Source: Hyperoodon ampullatus (lineage: Eukaryota; Chordata; Mammalia; Artiodactyla; Ziphiidae). From it: a stretch of 64,000 nt of DNA. The stretch lies in the NCBI GenBank assembly GCA_949752795.1, contig OX457058.1:169014223-169078222 (forward strand), given 5' to 3'. The notes under the pieces were generated by a model. That model worked only from the letters and a program-made list of their open reading frames with translations, did not search any database and was not told the DNA's origin. The position numbers and the translations under genes were made by a program. This document shows positions 54,645 through 64,000 of the stretch, one piece after another. Within the stretch, counting starts at the first letter, position 1; every line of letters begins with the position of its first letter.

Positions 54645-55392
54645 CCAGAGAGAAAGCAAGAGTCCCACAGCACTGAACATTCCTCAGAAAGACGCCCAGG
54701 ATCCCGGGAGGATGGGAAACAGCACAACAGCCCCTGGGGATTCACAAATACCGCCCCCACACATGGCCCCTTCTCTCCTCTCCAAGGGCCCCCCATCCCC
54801 CCTAGAGAACAGAAAGAGGGCCACACACAACCTGCAGCCCCCTGCTACCACCCTCCCCTCCATGGGACCCAGCCCAATGCACTGCGAGGAAGAGCCTTCC
54901 GCGGCCCCAGGCCACCCCCGGCGTGCTCACTGCTGCACGGGTCCACCGCACCCAAACTCATCCACCGGGAAGGGGGGTGCCTAGCAACCTGCACTGGGAC
55001 GAGGGGCCCAGGCAGGGCTCCAGAGGTTTCCACACCCCAGCCCTCGACTGTTGGATGGATAAAGGGTGTGAGGCAGAAATGAAAGCAAAACTGCCACAGG
55101 GGCCTCCACTCTGCAGCCACCTACCACGCACAGCCCCTCCCAGGAAGCAGTGAGCTGAGAGGCTGGGGGCATGTCCTGGGCACAGGCGCTGGAGGTCCCC
55201 CACACCAGAAAAGGATAGGGGAGCCGGGCAGGGAGGCTCTCTGCCTGCCCTGGGCTGGGAGCTCCCACCAGAGATATGTCAAAGGCCCCAGACCCTGGCC
55301 TGGCCGGGTAGGAGGGTGTGGGAGGTGGCCCACGGGGAGGGGGAGTCCTGTCACACCCGAAGCACCTGCCGCGCTCAGCTGCCCTAGAGGTG
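54645..55392. other. low-copy GC-rich sequence
   Basis: Short overlapping ORFs only. Confidence 0.35.
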
Positions 55393-55394
55393 GG

Positions 55395-55495
55395 TGTACT
55401 GTGCCCATTTTACCGATGGAGGAGCAGAGGCCTGGGGAGGCGGAATGGCTGTCAGTCATCTACAGTCAATCAGGCAGGTCTTGTGCTCCGAGGTT
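55395..55495 (-). mobile_element. MIR fragment
   Basis: ctgtgcccattttaccgatg followed by gaggagcagaggcctgggga, antisense MIR. Confidence 0.65.
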
Positions 55496-55654
55496 ACAGA
55501 CGTCTCACCACCCACCACCCCTCTGGGCCCCGTAACTGCACACAGAGGATGCTCAGAAAAGAATGCCTGGATTTTCTTCTGAAGCCGGGTTATCAGTCCA
55601 ATGGTACCAAGATGTCACATTCAAGATGGAGATAAAAGCCACCTAGAAGGGTAG

Positions 55655-55850
55655 AAACAGCAGGGCTCCAAGAGTCAGTGAGCCCCGAGGGTGAATCCAA
55701 GCTCCGCCACTCACAGCTGAGTGAGCAGGCAAGTCATCCCGCCGCTCCCCCAGCCTCGGTGTTCTCGTCTAGCAAATGGAGACGTGCCGTCTTGGAGAGT
55801 AGATTCCCGACCTACAATAGTGCCCGGCCCGTGGTAAGTTCTCCCTGTGC
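55655..55850 (+). mobile_element. MIR SINE
   Basis: gtgaatccaagctccgccac, caggcaagtcatcccgccgc, ctcggtgttctcgtctagca and the 3' part atagtgcccggcccgtggta. Confidence 0.75.
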
Positions 55851-55874
55851 TCTGAAATCTGGTATGAGCCACTG

Positions 55875-57188
55875 ATCCAGGAGGCAACAGGAGGGAACTT
55901 CAACACAGCCCTTCTGAAGCATGGAGGGCCTCCTGGACAAGCCCCTGGTTCTGGTTTCATGGCTCAGAGGCTCTAAGACCCGAGCAGGCCGAAGCCTGAT
56001 GAGGAGCCCATGGGTTTGCAGACTAAGGCACCGCAGGCTGTGCCCCGGCCTCTGCTCCCGGCCCTGGCCTGATAATCAGCGTGCACCTGGCTGAGCCAGT
56101 CCCCAGGAATGTCTCCGGTGCAAAAACTAGCTCCGCCCCAGCCTCAGGATCCACCTCTAAGTAACTTCAGTGCAAACCAGCAGCCAGAGGCGAGACATTT
56201 TTAAAAGGGGAAACAGGACTGCCCAAAAGGTAGCAACCAGCAGGCAGGGAAGCTGGGTGGGCAGCCTGGGGCCCCTGCCTTGCCCCCCTCCCGTGTGATG
56301 AGGTTCAAACAAGGCAGCAGGTGGCGAGTGCCTCACCAGAGTTTCCCAGGGTGGGCTCCGGGGAACACGAGTCCCGCACAGGGACTCCGGGAACAGACCA
56401 GCCTGGGAACCTTTACATCCTAGGTGCCCTCCTGGAAAGCCCCTGTCCCAGAGAAGCCCCACAGTAAAGAAGCCGCTTTCGCCTGTTTAACTCAGCGTCA
56501 AACGTGCCCGATGGTTCGGGGGGTGAAGCCTAGTAACACTGTTTGGGAAATGACAGTGTCCATTTCCCAGAAGAATCAGCAGGGCACCTGTTAAGAGGAG
56601 GCTCCCAGACCCTTTCCCTGCAGAATTTTAAGGGGGAAGGGGTGGACTCAAGGATACGTTTTTCACTGGTGCCCCCAGTGCTGCTTTTGTTGGGCGAGTT
56701 CAGCAAACACTGGCCTGGAGGAAGGTAAATGAGTGTAAAAGAGAGAAAGCATCCTTTCCCCCGCTCCCTGGGCACCTGAGGCCTAACCTGAGCTTTAGGA
56801 AAGGCCAGCTGGCCTAGGGCCTACCAGGGCCATAGGGTCCCCCACCCACCCCCGCCCCAGCCCCCCAAAGCCCAGAACTGCTCATTCCTGAACCCAAAAT
56901 CTGCACTGAATGAGGCCAGAGGGGAGCATCTGTCCTCCTGTCTGGCCCCCAGAGCACAGCTGCAGCCTCAGGTGCAGGAAGGTTCCAGGGCCACCCCCCT
57001 GGTGCCCTGTCACACTGTCAGGGAACAACGCTACTGCAGGACACCCTGCTGCTCCTTTGACCACCGCCTGTCTAATGTGGAAACTGGCCTGCTCTTCCCT
57101 AGAGGGCTGCCCTCGGTCCTCAGGGAACCCGGGGCCACGGCAGAGGCAGGCCAGGGCGTGTGACCTCCGGGCAGCAGACCCCACCCGC
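55875..57188. other. low-copy GC-rich sequence
   Basis: tttcccagggtgggctccgg then ggaacacgagtcccgcacag at about 56342 hints at an old DNA-transposon scrap. Nothing else is recognised. Confidence 0.3.
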
Positions 57189-57189
57189 C

Positions 57190-57485
57190 CTGTAGCTCCT
57201 TAGCTCCTAGAGGAACAGGCACTCGCCCCTCATTAAACGTCACCGCCTCAGAGAGGCCTTCTCTGACCACACAGTGCTGAAGTGGCTGCAGCGGCTCCTG
57301 TCATGGCTTTCCCATCGGCAGGCTTCCTGGCTCTAGTTCTACCTTGCAGCGTTTTAAATGTATCTGTGTGCTGGTTTCCCTTCATCTCCTTACCAGGCGC
57401 AGGGGGGCAGGGACCAGCACCAGCACAAGGCAAGCCAGGGTGGATGCTCGGGACTTGCTGAGTGAATGAAGGAATGAAGCAATGA
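57190..57485 (+). mobile_element. L2 3' end
   Basis: cctcagagaggccttctctg then accacacagtgc, and the end ggggcagggaccagcaccag then gacttgctgagtgaatgaag. Collinear over about 295 bp. Confidence 0.75.
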
Positions 57486-57629
57486 AGCCAACGGTCTCCT
57501 CCCTGACCTCGGACCTACCACCTTCACCCTGGGTCTTCCTTCCTGGCCCAGAGCACTCCAGAGTCACAAGTAGCTTTGGCTGAGTCACAGGGACACAGAA
57601 AAGGCTTCCAAAACCCGCCAGTCAGTTCC

Positions 57630-57775
57630 TTCAGCCACTAACAGATGCACTCTTGAGCCCCTACTGTGTGCCCTGGTACAAGCACTGGGGCTTCAGCAGG
57701 GAACAGAACTGTCAAAGTCTCGACCTTTATGGAACCAACTTTCCAAAGGAGAGACAATGAGCAGAGAGAAAGAAC
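57630..57775 (-). mobile_element. L2 3' end
   Basis: cttgagcccctactgtgtgc, gcactggggcttcagcaggg and aacagaactgtcaaagtctc then ggagagacaatgagc. Antisense L2. Confidence 0.75.
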
Positions 57776-57779
57776 AAGG

Positions 57780-58905
57780 ACAGCCGGGGGGGCACTAAGG
57801 GTTTAGGATCCTGAGCAAAAGGAAAGAAAACAAGGCATCTCCCAGAAGCTCTCTTCGGGAGGGACTTTGGCCTGTGTGTCCTGCTTCTCCCTCCGGGGCA
57901 GCTGGCGGCTTAGCAGAGTCTACCCAGCGGGCTCTGACGGCAGGGCTGCTGGGAACACCAAGGGCAGTCAACGGGGTGGGCACCCCGCACCCACGGGCCT
58001 GGGAGGGGAGGGGGCAGGAGTCCGGGGATCCTCCACAGAATGATTCTCAACTCTGCATGGCCAGTGACAGATCCACCCCCCTGAGCCCTAAAACTGGGGC
58101 ACCCCCAGGAGCTGTCGGCCCGACAGGCCGACGCAATCCTGCCCATGAGGCCCAGCTGGGGAGGCACAGGCCACAAGGGCAGCTGCTTTCTGAGGGCAGC
58201 TGGGAGCAGGCAAGACAAAGCAGCAGGCGGAATTCAAACAGCCCAATGGGAACGGCCTCATTCACAGCTCCAGAGGAAGCGCAGTTTGAAAAGAGGCTTC
58301 AGCAGGCAGCGGGGAGGGCGCGCTGGTCTTGGAGTGGGGACAGGGCCCCCTCCCCCGACCCCTACCACATCCCACTGCGTCGCCTTGGATAAGCCACCGC
58401 ACCCTGCCTGGGCTTCCCTGGGGAGCACGGCACTCTCTCGCCTAAGCAGGCCACACACCCAGGCCGGGTCCCTGAGGGCCAGCGGAGGGGGAAAGGTCGG
58501 GATGGGCCCGATTCATGCACCAAGAGGGAAGGGGTTTAAGACCGCGGCTTTGCCAGGGAGGCAGTAGGTGCCCAGCTCCTGAATGATGATCTGCTTTCTA
58601 AATGAATCTTACTTTCTCTAAAGGAGGTACCAGAACATTCCCTCAAAAAGCTAGCTTACCAGCTGAATTCAAAATACAAGTAGGAACAGAAACCCTATTT
58701 ACATCCAACTGTTCAGGAACTGCACTCATGCGGCACTTCACTAAGCATTTACTGAATGCCCCAAACCTGCTAAATCGCGAGGGAGAAATAACCCGTGGAG
58801 GCAGGAGGGCCCAGGGGTTAGGATGGGAGGCCCCAGTCTGAGGCACAAGTGGGCCCAGCTCTGCCCCACGCCTGCCCAAGCACAGTCAGCGCCGCCTACG
58901 TGAAC
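57780..58905. other. low-copy GC-rich sequence
   Basis: A 172-codon plus ORF (57874-58392) has 102- and 72-codon ORFs opposite. No domain is seen. A MIR-like scrap may lie near 58370. Confidence 0.3.
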
Positions 58906-58909
58906 TCCA

Positions 58910-59765
58910 TCTCACCGTCATGAGAGAAATGCAAACCAAAAGCGCCATTTCTCACCCATGTGTGTGGCCAAGATCAGAAATATCTGTCCACGAGCTGTGC
59001 TGGGGAGGGTGTGCGTGACAGGCCCTCCCATGCGCTGTCATCTGTGAGCAGTGCCCTGTCCCGGTGAGTGGTTTCAGAACTGCCACGAAAAAGTAAAATG
59101 CCTATGCCCTTTGACCCAGGGCTCACTCATCTAGCAATGAGCACTCAGGCGATGGGGCACAGCACTCCCTGCCCCACTGTCCACACCGGCAGAAGCCAAC
59201 CACAGGGCAAGAAATAGGGTCCACTGGTCTAAGAGCTGGACCCCAGAGCCGTTAAAGAAACGAGGCAAGTGAAACAGAACTGTCTCCAAAGAAGCAGTGA
59301 TGTTCAACTGCTCTAAGACACGGTGTTCCGCGAAGGGAGCCGAGGGCAGAACGATATGGGCGGAAGAGACCCCCACACACGCACCCTGTGTTTTGCACAA
59401 AAGACCTCGAGAGAAGGGGGGAGGAGCAATATAGGAGTAGGGGATTTTTTTTAAAAAAGGTTATTATGGGATTATAGAAAACCATGTGTGAAACCTGTGC
59501 AAGTTGTAAAGCACTACAGAATTTCAAGAACCTTTCATTCAATTAAAAAAAAAAAAGTTAAAAAGGAAAAAAAAAAACCACCTCCAGAGACAGAGACTGC
59601 CAACAGCACATGTCCCTGAGTGACCGGAACTCAAGAACAAGAAGGAAACGGACTGACTTTTCATTGTGTATTTTGAGTCCTTTTCATTGTGTATCTTGAA
59701 TCCTCTGGGTTTCATTTTAACATATGCATGTATTTAATATTCAAAAAGATAAAACAATAAATGTT
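58910..59765 (+). mobile_element. old L1 ORF2 end and 3' UTR relic
   Basis: gagagaaatgcaaaccaaaa, tctcacccatgtgtgtggcc, cctatgccctttgacccagg and the terminal atgcatgtatttaatattca fit an old sense L1 whose frame is destroyed. Confidence 0.7.
59658..59703 (+). repeat. 23-bp tandem duplication
   Basis: The unit ttttcattgtgtattttgag plus tcc at 59658-59680 is repeated at 59681-59703 with two differences. Confidence 0.85.
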
Positions 59766-60194
59766 AGTGAATAACAGCATCATGACTGCTCGTGGAGACG
59801 CTTGGCATTTTCAGGAAACCCAGCACAAACTCCTCTTGAATCTCAGAACTTGAAAAAATGAAAGTATCATCTGGCATTAATGTAATTTTCTCAGGCTCCC
59901 CATCCATAAAATAGGTGAGGACAGCAGCCCCGCCCCCCCAAGGGGCTGTAAGAGTCCCACAGGCCGGGTGTGAAGGGACATGCTGGGGGGCACCAGGCAG
60001 GGTAGCCCCTCCTTAGCCATGCCCGCCAGCCCCACACACACCTCACACGCAGGCAGGATGAGCAGTTAGCATCCCTCCCGGACTTCAGGGTCACCCAAAA
60101 ATGGCCCAGGCCGGGGACACTCAATCTGCAAATGCCAAAGATCTGGGAATAAAAAGGCATTCGTGGGCGGAAGCCCACTCCCCCCTCACCAAGG
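59766..60194. other. low-copy noncoding sequence
   Basis: A scrap of sense MIR (ctccccatccataaaatagg) may be present near 59896. Nothing else is recognised. Confidence 0.3.
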
Positions 60195-60578
60195 ACAGCA
60201 ACCACCGTTCACAGAGCTCCAGGCACGGTATGCATCTGCATACTGACATTTTTAAGGCTCCTAACCCTGAGCTAATACTGTCATTATCCTCACTTTTGTT
60301 TTTGTTTTTGGTTTTTGGTTTTTTGCGGTACGCGGGCCTCTCACTGTTGTGGCCTCTCCCGTTGCGGAGCACAGGCTCCGGACGCGCAGGCTCAGCGGCC
60401 ATGGCTCACGGGCCCAGCCGCTCCGCAGCATGTGGGATCCTCCCGGACCGGGGCACGAACCCGTGTCCCCTGCATCGGCAGGCGGACTCTCAACCACTGC
60501 GCCACCAGGGAAGCCCTCATTATCCTCACTTTAAAGATGAGGACACTGAGGCACATGCCCAGGGTCACATGGGTGGCC
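60195..60578 (-). mobile_element. MIR SINE split by a CHR SINE
   Basis: The left half has gagctccaggcacggtatgc and ctgagctaatactgtcatta. The right half has ttaaagatgaggacactgag and gcccagggtcacatgggtgg. They join collinearly when the SINE is removed. Confidence 0.85.
60297..60516 (-). mobile_element. CHR-family SINE, short form, in MIR
   Basis: Complete antisense copy with a T/G-rich tail (tgtttttgtttttggttttt). Perfect 16-bp target duplication tcattatcctcacttt at 60281-60296 and 60517-60532. Confidence 0.97.
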
Positions 60579-60958
60579 TGTTGTAGACCCAGGCCTGGGA
60601 CCCAGGCAGGCTCATCAACATACAGCAGAGCCCAGATGGCCGTCTTCTCCTGTGGGAAGCCCAGTTTGCTCCCTCGGAAGCTGTTGGAAAGTGTTTACTT
60701 GCAAGGCTGGGTATGGACAGTCCCAGTGCACAGCTGCGAAGAAAACCTAAGTCAGCACCTCTTCCCACCTCCACGCCCCCAAAACGGTGCCAGGTCCAGA
60801 CACTAAGACAAACAGAAAAATACCCACTCACAGAGCAGCAGCGCTTAATCTAGGAAAAGATTCTCCTTCCTCCCCACTGAGAAGCTCCCAAAAGAATCCC
60901 AGCACAGAAAAATGCTAAACCATCCCAGCAAAAACGAACCTTCTGGATTCCTTCATTT
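60579..60958. other. low-copy noncoding sequence
   Basis: The minus strand has an 18-bp segment between tcttttcctag and GTGAGTGGG at about 60829-60850. It is too short to support as an exon. Confidence 0.25.
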
Positions 60959-60971
60959 AAAGAAAGGAATG

Positions 60972-61105
60972 GGGACTTCCCTGGCAGTCCAATGGTTAAG
61001 ACTCCGCACTTCCACTGCAGGGGTTGCGGGTTCAATCCCTGGTCGGGGAACTAAGACCCCACATGCCTCACAGCAAAAAAGTAAAAAAATAAAATAAATA
61101 AAAAT
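60972..61105 (+). mobile_element. CHR-1-type SINE
   Basis: Head gggacttccctggcagtcca, B-box ggttcaatccc, tail rich in aaataaa. Target duplication aaagaaaggaatg (60959-60971) and aaagacaggaatg (61106-61118), 12 of 13. Confidence 0.95.
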
Positions 61106-61118
61106 AAAGACAGGAATG

Positions 61119-61417
61119 TAGGCCCTGAAGGGCCCTTAGGGGAAGGGATGGCCTGGGGGTACCCTGGAGGCCAGGGTACTGTTAACACCAAACTCCCAGC
61201 TCCCTCCTTCTGGAGCCTCCAAGAGCCCAGGCCTAAGCTGGGCAAAGAACTTCTTAATAAACAAGGCAGCCACATCCTCAGGTGTAGAGACCTGGGGTCT
61301 GGGCTCAGGGAAGCCCTCCACTCCGAATGCAAGTCCCTCATATGCTCCAAGCCTCAGTTTCCCCATTCTGCCACCCTGAGCTACAGGGAGGATGATGTGA
61401 GATGAGGTTCCAGCATT
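61119..61417. other. low-copy noncoding sequence
   Basis: I recognised nothing. Confidence 0.35.
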
Positions 61418-61430
61418 AAAAAGTCAGGTA

Positions 61431-61641
61431 GGGCTTCCCTGGTGGCGCAGTGGTTGAGAGTCCGCCTGCCGATGCAGGGGACACGGGTTCGTGCCCCAGT
61501 CCGGGAAGATCCCACATGCCGCAGAGCGGCTGGGCCCGTGAGCCATGGCCGCTGAGCCTGCGCGTCCGGAGCCTGTGTTCCGCAACGGGAGAGGCCACAA
61601 CAGTGAGAGGCCTGTGTACCGCAAAAAAACAACAACAACAA
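61431..61641 (+). mobile_element. CHR-family SINE, short form
   Basis: Complete copy with an (AAC)n-like interrupted tail. Perfect 13-bp target duplication aaaaagtcaggta at 61418-61430 and 61642-61654. Confidence 0.97.
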
Positions 61642-61895
61642 AAAAAGTCAGGTAACACGACAGTAAAGACAGACAGAGGTTCACCCACGTTCTACACCAA
61701 AATGTTTCGTGATGTCCTGCGCCTTTCCACCACCTCCTGCAACACAAGTTCAACCGCAGGAAAGAGGAGTGGGGGGGTGAGGCGCTGGAGGGCTGACACA
61801 GAAAACGCGGACAAAGGGAACCAGGTCAGCCAGCCTTTCCACACAGGGCACTGTGGAGAGCTAAGAAAACTAAAAATTAAAAAGTCACCCACCAT

Positions 61896-62176
61896 GCACT
61901 TCCCTGGTGGCACGGTGGTTAAGAATCTGCCTGCCAATGCAGGAGACACGGGTTCGAGCCCTGGTCCGGGAAGATCCCATATGCCGCGGAGCAACTAAGC
62001 CTGTGCGCCACAGCTACTGAGCCCACGGGCCTAGAGCCCACGCTCCACAACAAGAGAAGCCACCGCAATGAGAAGCCCGCGCACCGCAACCAAGAGTAGC
62101 CCCCACTTGCCGCAACTAGAGAAAGCCCGCGCACAGCAACGAAGACCCAACGCAGCCAAAAAAAAAAAAAAAAAAT
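61896..62176 (+). mobile_element. CHR-family SINE, long form with few units
   Basis: Head cacttccctggtggcacggt. Only one ctactgagcc unit is present before gcctagagcccacgctccac, making it about 75-120 bp shorter than the other long forms. The tail is about 19 A. No clear target duplication. Confidence 0.92.
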
Positions 62177-62179
62177 TAC

Positions 62180-62815
62180 CAGATATTTCCAACTAACAGC
62201 TTTACTTCTTTGCTCCCTGCCTGAAGTTCCTTCTGGACTTCTCGAAAAGGCACAAAGGGAGGTGTGAGGGAGCTGCAAGGGTGCTCCAGTGTGAGGGGAA
62301 GGGGAAGGCAGGTAGGAGGGTAAGAGAACACCAGAGCCGTCCCCGTGGAGAAGGGAAGACACGCAGGAGAGGGGCGGGAACAAACGGTGCCATGAAAAAC
62401 AAGCTGAGTCAAGGCCCATCTGTCGAGGAGCCAGAAAGCCCATCCCATCGAGGTGCACCAGGGTCCGAAGGGTTGGCCCTCACGCCTGCTAAGGTGTCCC
62501 AGCGGGACCTGCTCCAATGGCCCACGGATGCCTGCAGCGGGTGATGCCCCTCAGAGAGCAGACATTACACCTGCTGAGGCCACAGCTCAGCCTTGCAAGG
62601 AAGTGTCTCCAAGACAAAACGGCAGCAGCTGGACCCCGTGAAGATAATGAGGGGGTCCGCCCAACTGTCGGAGATGCCCAAGGAGAAAGGACTTGCTTTC
62701 CGTGTGGGTCTCAAGGTGCCCAGGTTGGACCCATTCTAGAAATTGAACAAAAGGGACAAACGTATGGAGGCTGCTCCGTCTCATGCCATATCCCCGTCTG
62801 TAAAACAAAGGGGCT
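62180..62815. other. low-copy noncoding sequence
   Basis: I recognised nothing. Confidence 0.35.
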
Positions 62816-62817
62816 GG

Positions 62818-62936
62818 GGGGACTTCCCTGGCGGTCCAGTGGTTAAGACTCGGCACTTCCATTGCAGGGGGCACGGGTTTGATCCCTGATTGGGGAACTA
62901 AGATCCCGCAAGCCGGGCGGTGCGGCCAAAAAAAAA
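62818..62936 (+). mobile_element. CHR-1-type SINE
   Basis: Head gggacttccctggcggtcca, B-box ggtttgatccc, end gcggtgcggcc plus nine A. Flanking G-rich sequence hides the duplication. Confidence 0.93.
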
Positions 62937-62939
62937 CAG

Positions 62940-63355
62940 GGGCATGGGAGCGGTGGGGGTCAGGGTGGGGGGTCTGGTAAGATGATCTCCCACACCCCTT
63001 CCTGCTCTAAGATTTTTACAAGGCCTGACTGACGTTCGACTAAACAAACAACTCATCCCGATCCACTCAGGTCATCCTCTCTGCCACTGCCACTGCCCCA
63101 AACATTCAGAGCAGAGCCTCAAGCCATTTTCAAACATCTCCGGACTTCTTAACTACGGAACTCACAGACAATTCATCACCCATCCATGGGAGCGCTGCAC
63201 CCCCGGATCGTGAAAGTCAAAAACATGACAATGTCCATCTACAGCCCCTTCTCGGCCACTGAGACTGCACCAGCATTCACATCAAACACCAGAGCAGCAA
63301 AGGACTCTGGCCACTCTCTCGAGGGTGGGAGTGTTTTGCACCCAGTACAAAAACG
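62940..63355. other. low-copy sequence upstream of the CTCF-type motif
   Basis: No repeat is recognised, which makes the motif that follows less likely to be repeat-derived. It includes a G-rich patch at about 62953-62977. Confidence 0.35.
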
Positions 63356-63374
63356 CGGCCACCAGGGGGCGCTG
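63356..63374 (+). promoter_or_regulatory. CTCF-type binding motif
   Basis: The sequence cggccaccagggggcgctg matches the textbook CTCF core CCACCAGGGGGCGC exactly and differs from the full 19-base consensus only at the two outermost positions. CTCF is the zinc-finger protein that anchors loops and insulators. Plus orientation would favour loops extending to the right. Confidence 0.75.
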
Positions 63375-63379
63375 CCCTG

Positions 63380-64000
63380 AAAGTAATAAAGGAGAGAAGA
63401 AACAGAAAAAATTCTTTTTGGTGTTTTCTTTTCCTTCCTAAGCTTAAGTGACTAAATATCTAAAGCACCCCTGATGAAAACACAAAGTGGGTTTCCTGAG
63501 GTTCTAGAATGACCCAGATGTTTCCCTTCCTCTCTTTGAAGCCCATTTGGCCAGAAGAACGCAACTAGACTTTGAACACAATAACCCCTTCAGAGAAATC
63601 AACACTCCGTGCTGGATTTCCCCCAGAACGGTTGACATCACGGCTTGCCCTGAAGCCCCCTCTTTACAGACAGGAGGGTCCACGGGGAGGGAAAGCCAAT
63701 CCGCAAGTCCAGCCTGAGGACCCAGCCACGAGTCTCGGCTGGAACTGTTTTGCGAGAGCCTCCTAATTACCAAGCAAAACATACCAACCAGATGACAAGC
63801 CTCATGCTTTAGCTGCAGACACAGGATGACACAAATACAGAGAGACCTCAGGAAAAAGGGTGCAAGGTAACAGTGGGGATTTCCCAAGTCTTAGATGACT
63901 GCAGGGGGAGCTCGGGCACCTAACACCAACACCAGACTTCGAGAACACGTCAAAGGGGCTTCTCCACATTTCTTCAGTATCTAGGGCACATTTTCCACAA
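63380..64000. other. low-copy noncoding sequence to window end
   Basis: The 127-codon minus ORF (63504-63887) reads plausibly hydrophobic in places (FFLRSLCICVILCLQLKHEA) but has no domain and no splice or start context that I can support. Confidence 0.3.

Noticed and set aside
60829..60850. Minus-strand 18-bp exon between tcttttcctag and GTGAGTGGG
   Set aside because: Too short to separate from chance, with no conserved peptide recognisable.

Overview
This window reads as mammalian nuclear DNA, most likely from a cetacean. The main evidence is 21 copies of the tRNA-derived CHR family of SINEs, which occurs in Cetacea, Hippopotamidae and Ruminantia. Ten of these are a short form beginning GGGCTTCCCTGGTGGCGCAG and ending GTACCGC plus poly(A), which I associate with whales and dolphins. 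There is nothing bacterial here: no operons, no ribosome-binding sites, no RNA operons and no CRISPR arrays. Open reading frames longer than about 60 codons are explained by SINE bodies, by GC-rich low-complexity sequence or by chance. I recognise no complete gene.

The layout is a GC-rich intronic or intergenic landscape. Old mammal-wide repeats (MIR, L2, MER5A, MER20, MLT1 LTRs, 3' ends of old L1s) form the lower layer. The CHR SINEs and two artiodactyl-type L1 3' ends were inserted later. Fourteen CHR copies have target-site duplications that I could read directly. Several insertions are nested and give relative ages: SINE in SINE (42.1-42.9 kb), SINE in MIR (13.3-13.7 and 60.2-60.6 kb), SINE in L2 (45.4-46.0 kb), SINE in L1 (7.5-8.2 and 36.7-37.4 kb), and MER20 in an LTR-like relic (32.4-33.0 kb). 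An AT-rich block at 19.95-20.78 kb interrupts the otherwise GC-rich sequence.

Coding signal is sparse. The best candidate exon is 25 bp on the minus strand at 24694-24718, with a strong pyrimidine-tract acceptor and a GTGAGT donor. A second minus-strand stretch at 26273-26410 translates to a peptide that looks like real protein, but its splice sites are weak. If both belong to one gene, that gene runs right to left and the window is mostly its introns. The 16:5 plus-strand bias of the SINEs fits that weakly. I could not name the gene.

Other points of interest are an almost ideal CTCF-type motif at 63356-63374, several strong G-quadruplex candidates, a long-form/short-form SINE intermediate at 42477-42800, and variable internal tandem units in the long CHR SINEs. 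I found no convincing undescribed biological system.
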